Positions 59,041-64,000 of a stretch of 64,000 bases of DNA are shown here, piece after piece. The notes beneath the pieces are model-generated. The model ran no database searches and had not been told where the DNA came from. It saw nothing but the letters and a program-made list of their open reading frames with translations. This DNA is from Dermatemys mawii (Eukaryota > Chordata > Testudines > Dermatemydidae), in contig ML677326.1 of assembly GCA_007922305.1 (NCBI GenBank), forward strand, positions 50,314,460 to 50,378,459, given 5' to 3'. The position numbers were made by a program, and so were the translations under genes. Numbering within the stretch: position 1 is the first letter of the stretch; every line of letters starts with the position of its first letter.

Positions 59041-59640
59041 AGTCATAGATTCCAAGGCCAAGAAGGATCATTGTGATCATCTAGTCTGAGCACCTGTATA
59101 ACACAGGCCATAGAACTTCTCCAAAATAATACCTAGACTATATCTTATAGAAAAAAACCCATCCATCCGGATTTTAAAATTGTCAGTGATGGAGGATCCA
59201 CCACAACACCATTAAAATGTTCCAGTCATTAATTACTCTCACTTCTAAAAATGTACACCTTATTCCAGTCTGAATTGTTTAGCTTCAACTTTCAGCCACT
59301 GCATCATGTTATACTTTTCTCCGCTAGACTGAAGAGCCTATTATTAAATTTGTGTTCCTCAGATACTAACAGACTACAATCATCTTCTTTTAGTTAAGCT
59401 AAATAGATTGAGCTCTGAGCCTATTACTAGAAGATATGTTTTCTAATCCTTTAAGCATTTTTGTGGCTCTTCTTGAAAATCCTCCCCAATTCATCAACAT
59501 CCTTCTTGAATTATGAACATCAGACTTGGGCACAATATTTTAGTGACATCCACAGAAGTGTCAAATACAGAGGTAAAATAACTTCTCTATTCCTCATTGA
59601 GAGCATACCTTTGAGGAATCACATCTTTACAATTTATACC
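59041..59640 (-). mobile_element. CR1 LINE 3' part
   Basis: GTCATAGATTCCAAGGCCAA, CTGTATAACACAGGCCATAG, GTGATGGAGGATCCACCACA and TTTCAGCCACTGCATCATGT parallel 56610-57230, the same subfamily in the same orientation. No usable frame. Confidence 0.85.
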
Positions 59641-59664
59641 ACAAAGAATATATATTTACTGATC

Positions 59665-59672
59665 ACCTACAA
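59665..59672. repeat. Left target duplication ACCTACAA
   Basis: The exact octamer recurs at 59972-59979. Confidence 0.9.
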
Positions 59673-59971
59673 CAGGGGTCGGCATCCTTTCAGAAGCGAT
59701 GTGCTGAGTCTTCATTTATTCACTCTCATTTAAGGTTTTGCGTGCTAGTAATACATTAGAAGGTCTCTCTCTCTCTGTCTAATATAGAACTAAACTATTG
59801 TTGTATGTCAAGTAAATAAGGGTTTTAAAATGTTTAAGACGCTTCATTTTAAAATTGAATTAAAATGAGGAGCCCCCTCAAACCAGTGGTCAGCACCCTG
59901 GCACTTTGAGTGCCACTGAAAATCAGCTCGCAGGCTGCCTTCAGCACGCGTGCCATAGGTTGCCTTCCCCG
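59673..59971. mobile_element. hAT MITE with perfect 8-bp duplication
   Basis: 299 bp. Left end CAGGGGTCGGCATCCTTTCA, right end ATAGGTTGCCTTCCCCG (complement CGGGGAAGGCAACC). Flanked by ACCTACAA on both sides. The interior 'TTCATTTATTCACTCTCATT', 'ACTATTGTTGTATGTCAAGT' and 'GCCACTGAAAATCAGCTCGC' matches a very abundant turtle repeat from memory. Confidence 0.9.
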
Positions 59972-59979
59972 ACCTACAA

Positions 59980-60865
59980 CTATTTCATGTTATGCTGATT
60001 ATGCAACACTCTGGGCTTCCCCTGAAGTCACAGAATTTAATAAACTTGGCTAGAGAGAATATGATGAAGAGCCTCAGCTATGCTTGGGCAGGGCAGCTCA
60101 GGATGGGAAGCGTGCAAGGATGACCTTTGCATTTCTCTAGTACTGAGCCTGCCTTCTGCTGTGTTGGTCCCCTAAGTGTAACACAGAGTAGCCTACAACC
60201 TACTCAACTTAGCATGTCAGCTAGTGGACCTAAGGATTAGCAAAGCATTAGGAATCTCTTCTTTATTTCTGGCCATACTCCCTAAGCCAGCCAGAAACAA
60301 ATGGGGTATCATAGGACCTGCAATGGTAGCTCTATGCTAGTAAAGGAACCTCCTACACTATTCCTCAGACAACTGTGGCTTTTGAGATCATCATCTGCCA
60401 GTGGTCAGACATAAAGTAGCTCCACTGCACTGGAGGATCTATTACTGCATTTGACCATTGTTTTAGAACACTATAAATCTAACTACTAGGAAGGAAATAT
60501 ACACTCACACACTTGACTTTCTACATAAATAAATAAATATCCATAATTTGGAAAAATAATTCAAACAGTTACAAATTAAAAAAGAAACAGGAAATCAATA
60601 ACGAAACCAAAAACAAAAACAAAAAACCAAAGCAAAAATATAGTGGAACCTCTGCATTTTATTCTGGATGTCCAAACCCAGGAATTTTACTACTATCTTA
60701 ATTACACAACTGCAGAAATAGCAACTTATATTACTCACATAGAAAAGATACTACCCTTTTGGTGATAATTAGTTTAATCAACCATCTTGGGGTAAAAATG
60801 GACACAACCAGCAACAAGGGGTCATATGCCAAAATCCGGTTAACACATTGTAAGACTGAGAGGTT
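59980..60865. other. Intergenic DNA, nothing recognised
   Basis: No gene. An AAAAC-rich tract lies at about 60605-60640. Confidence 0.55.
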
Positions 60866-61152
60866 TCTCCAAATAAAAAATAATGGAAGTTAAAAAAAAA
60901 AAAGAGTGTTAACAGTGAGAAACTCATGTCATTGATGATATGTAATTTAGATATATGGTAAAGCCACTGATGCCTACAATAAGAGTGATACTGAAAAGTA
61001 CGGATTCCCCTCTCCAAATAAAAAATAATGGAAGTTAAAAAAAAAGAGTGTTAACAGTGAGAAATTCATGTCATTGATTATATGTAATTTAGATATATGG
61101 TAAAGCCACTGATGCCTACAATAAGAGTGATACTGAAAAGTATGGATTCCCC
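60866..61152. repeat. Tandem duplication of about 145 bp
   Basis: Copy 1 at 60866-61010 and copy 2 at 61011-61152 both start TCTCCAAATAAAAAATAATG and end near GTA(C/T)GGATTCCCC. They differ by a few substitutions and by the length of an A run. The two similar minus-strand frames in this area are by-products. Confidence 0.95.
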
Positions 61153-61935
61153 TCTCCTTCATCATCCAAACCAGAATAATAAGAAAAAAAAATCTTCAAG
61201 GGAAAATAAAGCTGCAGGCATTTTTTCTCCATTTTGAAAAATTAGTATTAAACACTGATACCATTCTGAGGAAGCTTTAATGGCGGGGAGGAGAAATGAG
61301 TTGTTATCAATAATACAGAAAGTGGGAAGGGGAGAATTTAGGAGGAAAGATAAGAATTCAATTTTTTCCATGTTTAATTTCTGTAGGATAGCCATGAGGA
61401 GATATTAGACAGACAGGAAGAGATGTGAGTTTAGATATAAGTGAGGGGAGAGGGAAATAGAGAAGAAGATTTGAGAGTTGCCAGTTTAGATGTGATAACA
61501 GACTATGGGAATGGATTAATTCACCCTGCTCATGAGTGTAGAGTGAAGAATCAACAGTCTAAGGTCAACTCCCTTGAGAATCTTATAGCAGGTGGGTGAG
61601 GGGAGAAACAGGTGTGAGAGGATACTCTGAGATAACACCAATGGAAAGCAGGCAAAGAATCACAAAAGATCAACATCATGGAAGTCTGAGGCGATCAGAT
61701 CTTGAAGTCCCTAAAATGATGTAATTGCACTCCTTAGGGAGTTCTTAACATACAGTGACTAATGAAGGATCACTACTCTTTAGAGAACACAGATCACCAA
61801 AATATATACTAAGCAATTTTTGGTCAACAAATGAGCCTTTAGATAATATTATTGAGACAAAGTATTTGTATTATAGAGGTAACTAAGCACCACCATAGAA
61901 AGGATGAAACAAAATTATATTCATCAGTGTGCTAA
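61153..61935. other. Intergenic DNA, nothing recognised
   Basis: No gene or clear repeat. Confidence 0.55.
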
Positions 61936-62010
61936 ATCCTGATCTCAGTTACACAAATTCAGTTCTCCTGGACTTCATTTAAAGTTGTACCAAAGTACCT
62001 GAGAGCCCAA
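61936..62010. repeat. Short palindromic MITE remnant
   Basis: CCTGATCTCAGTTACACAAA pairs imperfectly with the complement of the right end (GGGCTCTCAGGTACTTTGG). Confidence 0.4.
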
Positions 62011-63215
62011 CTTGGGACCAACTTATAATGCTATCAGATATTACTCAGCAGACTTCTAAATGATGCGAGTGTTAGAGAATCCCAGTTACTTAGTAAAATG
62101 GATACATTTGTGGTTGAAGCCTTTAAGGGTTTCAATGCAGCATGGTGTCCAAAATCTCACTTTATCCACTGTCTGCCCTGCACACGAGTTTACAGTTTAT
62201 CGCTCACAAAACTGTGGAAACACACATGGCATAAGATCATTTCAGGTGGCATGTTTCTCGCTCCAGTGCTGCATATTAAAAATTATACATTTCTTAGACA
62301 AGCATCAATCCTAAAAATCACTTTCCTCAGTACAAAGGTCATGACTGAGCAGTAAATATTCTTCAATTTCCCATCCCAACACTTCATCATCCTTAATTGT
62401 ATGTAGGTTTATTATTTTTTTTAAAAAAATAACCTTTTCCTTACTTAGGTCATTAAAATATTACTTCTGTAATATTCATCCCTTATATTTAAGGAATCTG
62501 ATTTTCACTCTGAGTATGTGTGCTTTCATTGTTAACTCAAAGAGGACCAACTTTGTTCTATATTATGATGAGCTTTCTTTAGAAATCTATTTCTTTCTTC
62601 AATATGAGTGTTTTTCCTTCTGACAAGCCATCTCTTGTTTCGTACCCCATTTTCTCTTACCACTTTTCTATCTCCCCATCCTTTACTTTTCTGATATTTT
62701 CACTTTTATTCTTACATATATTTTATTTTTCATACTGACAGGTAGCAGCTGCACCAATCTTATTTCTGTTTCTCCTGCCTCTTTTCCCCTTTAGCTTCTT
62801 TCTTAAGTCTCGGAAAGCCTGAGGACATCCAGCATATGTCCAGTCCAGCACAAGGCAATTCACATGATCTTATGGGCATTTTGTACATCCAATATCAACA
62901 CCTATTTAAGATTGCACAAATGCTATTATTGGTTATTCTTATTCAGGATGATTTCATTACTTCTTTAAAAAAGTTATATTTGGGAAAAGTAATGAATTGA
63001 CATATTTCTGGCTGTTTTATTAAAATCTCTCTCGGATCTAGTGATTCTAAGTCAGAAGATATATAATTATACCTTTCCAGAAGAGAGACCTCCATTTTGC
63101 TGCTGCAAAATTAAGGTTCAAAACAGACTTGTAAAACAGAAAAAACCCTGAGCCTATAAACTACACAATTGTGGGTGGATATATAGACTCAAGGAGCTCT
63201 GAGCAAGTGGGCCCT
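62011..63215. other. Intergenic DNA, nothing recognised
   Basis: T-rich plus strand; two overlapping frames at 62060-62355 (84 and 85 codons) lack motifs. Confidence 0.55.
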
Positions 63216-63401
63216 TGGGCCTGCAAGGTGCTATGCATGGGAATATGGGTCTACCTGTGCATTGCTCCAAGCACTATGGCTCTAATCCTGCATTTGGATC
63301 TGTGTGGATGCATCTTTATGCTTGTACAGAATCCTACTAAAATCAATCTTTACATGGGGCCAAAAATCTGCTTGAATAGATTGGATTACAGAATCAGGGC
63401 A
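63216..63401. repeat. Probable MITE remnant
   Basis: GGGCCTGCAAGGTGCTATGC at the left and ATTACAGAATCAGGGCAT at the right have the TTCTG/CAGAAT-type ends of palindromic amniote MITEs. Weakly supported. Confidence 0.35.
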
Positions 63402-63409
63402 TGGTAATT

Positions 63410-63537
63410 CAGGCCCTAATTCTGCAAGATATTTAAGTGTTTGCATAATTTTAAGCACACAAGTTATTCAATTGACTGCCATGCTCTAGCTACATGCCTA
63501 AAATTAAACATGTGCTTAATTGGTTTTCTGGATTGGT
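63410..63537. repeat. Palindromic MITE
   Basis: ATTCTGCAAGATATTTAAGT and TTTGCATAATTTTAAGCAC match the complement of the right half (CAATTAAGCACATGTTTAAT). The layout is two inverted arms with the GCTTAA core repeated. Confidence 0.55.
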
Positions 63538-63784
63538 ACCAGAGAGCTCAGTCCTTTTCATGATTGACTCACTAGATTCTATGCAATCTTTCTAAGTAGG
63601 AAATGTTTTATAGATCTATTTAAATGAAAACCTACTGTAAATGCAAAAGAACTATTGTTTAAGATTTTTTAAGCAGTCTTGGGAATTTAGAATTTGTGGA
63701 ACATATAATTCTAAATGCGCTAGATGGCTTTTAAAATCTCATTAGTTTTATCTACAGTATAATTATTTAAAAAATAAAGATTAT

Positions 63785-63794
<10 letters not shown>

Positions 63795-63822
<28 letters not shown>
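63795..63822. repeat. (AC)14 microsatellite
   Basis: Uninterrupted AC dinucleotides, preceded by ATAC units. Confidence 0.95.
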
Positions 63823-63825
<3 letters not shown>

Positions 63826-63859
63826 CCATCCAGCCACCAAAACGGCCCTCCCGTCACCT

Positions 63860-63872
63860 CCCCCCCCCCCCC
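63860..63872. repeat. Poly-C run of 13
   Basis: An uninterrupted C tract close to the AC microsatellite. Confidence 0.9.
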
Positions 63873-64000
63873 ACATACACTGTGGAAGAAGTGGGAAAAA
63901 CTAATTATTATAAGTATCACAAAATAAAAGGCACATCCAAACATTTTGTTTTGTGTGACCGTGGAGAGAGAATAAAAATATGTCAAGAAATATTTATCTA

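Noticed and set aside
60640..60665. Second Tigger-like end (TATAGTGGAACCTC)
   Set aside because: No matching inverted partner or TA-flanked right end found nearby.

Overview
This is a 64 kb stretch of vertebrate nuclear DNA with no recognisable host protein-coding exon, rRNA or tRNA gene. It is AT-rich, full of stop codons, and built of unique intergenic sequence interspersed with many old transposable elements. The repeat mix points to a turtle or a close archosaur relative: CR1 LINE 3' ends, an L2-like LINE, MIR SINEs, Penelope-like element (PLE) tails and numerous hAT-type MITEs. Family names come from my memory of such repeats; target-site duplications (TSDs), terminal inverted repeats (TIRs) and protein motifs were read directly from the sequence.

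Layout. 1-20.9 kb is mostly unique DNA with a few MITEs, a 783-bp inverted-repeat transposon (14.1-14.9 kb), a CR1 end (16.9 kb) and MIR fragments. 20,939-23,481 is a nearly complete but dead DNA transposon with CACTG termini, a 3-bp TAA duplication and a broken DDE-type transposase. 24.5-26.1 kb is an antisense CR1 end split by another insertion. 30.5-30.9 kb is a MIR with a Tigger-like MITE at its tail. 33.1-33.4 kb is a three-copy 85-bp tandem repeat. 36.5-37.25 kb is a PLE remnant with a GIY-YIG endonuclease domain and a hammerhead-like tail. 40.3-41.5 kb is a hAT-type element with a second one nested inside it. 43.7-46.4 kb is an L2-like LINE (endonuclease and N-terminal reverse transcriptase) cut by a hAT element inside the reverse transcriptase; a likely 3' part of the same family lies at 49.3-50.3 kb. 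52-60 kb holds CR1 fragments on both strands and several hAT MITEs with clear 8-bp duplications. 60.9-61.2 kb is a 145-bp tandem duplication, and the right end holds palindromic MITEs and simple repeats.

No genes cooperate in a pathway here. The window is a record of at least six transposon classes inserting into, and sometimes into each other within, a gene-poor region. Three repeat-free stretches (about 4.39-5.11, 42.22-42.50 and 50.60-51.12 kb) are the best candidates for conserved regulatory DNA, but that needs alignment to other genomes.
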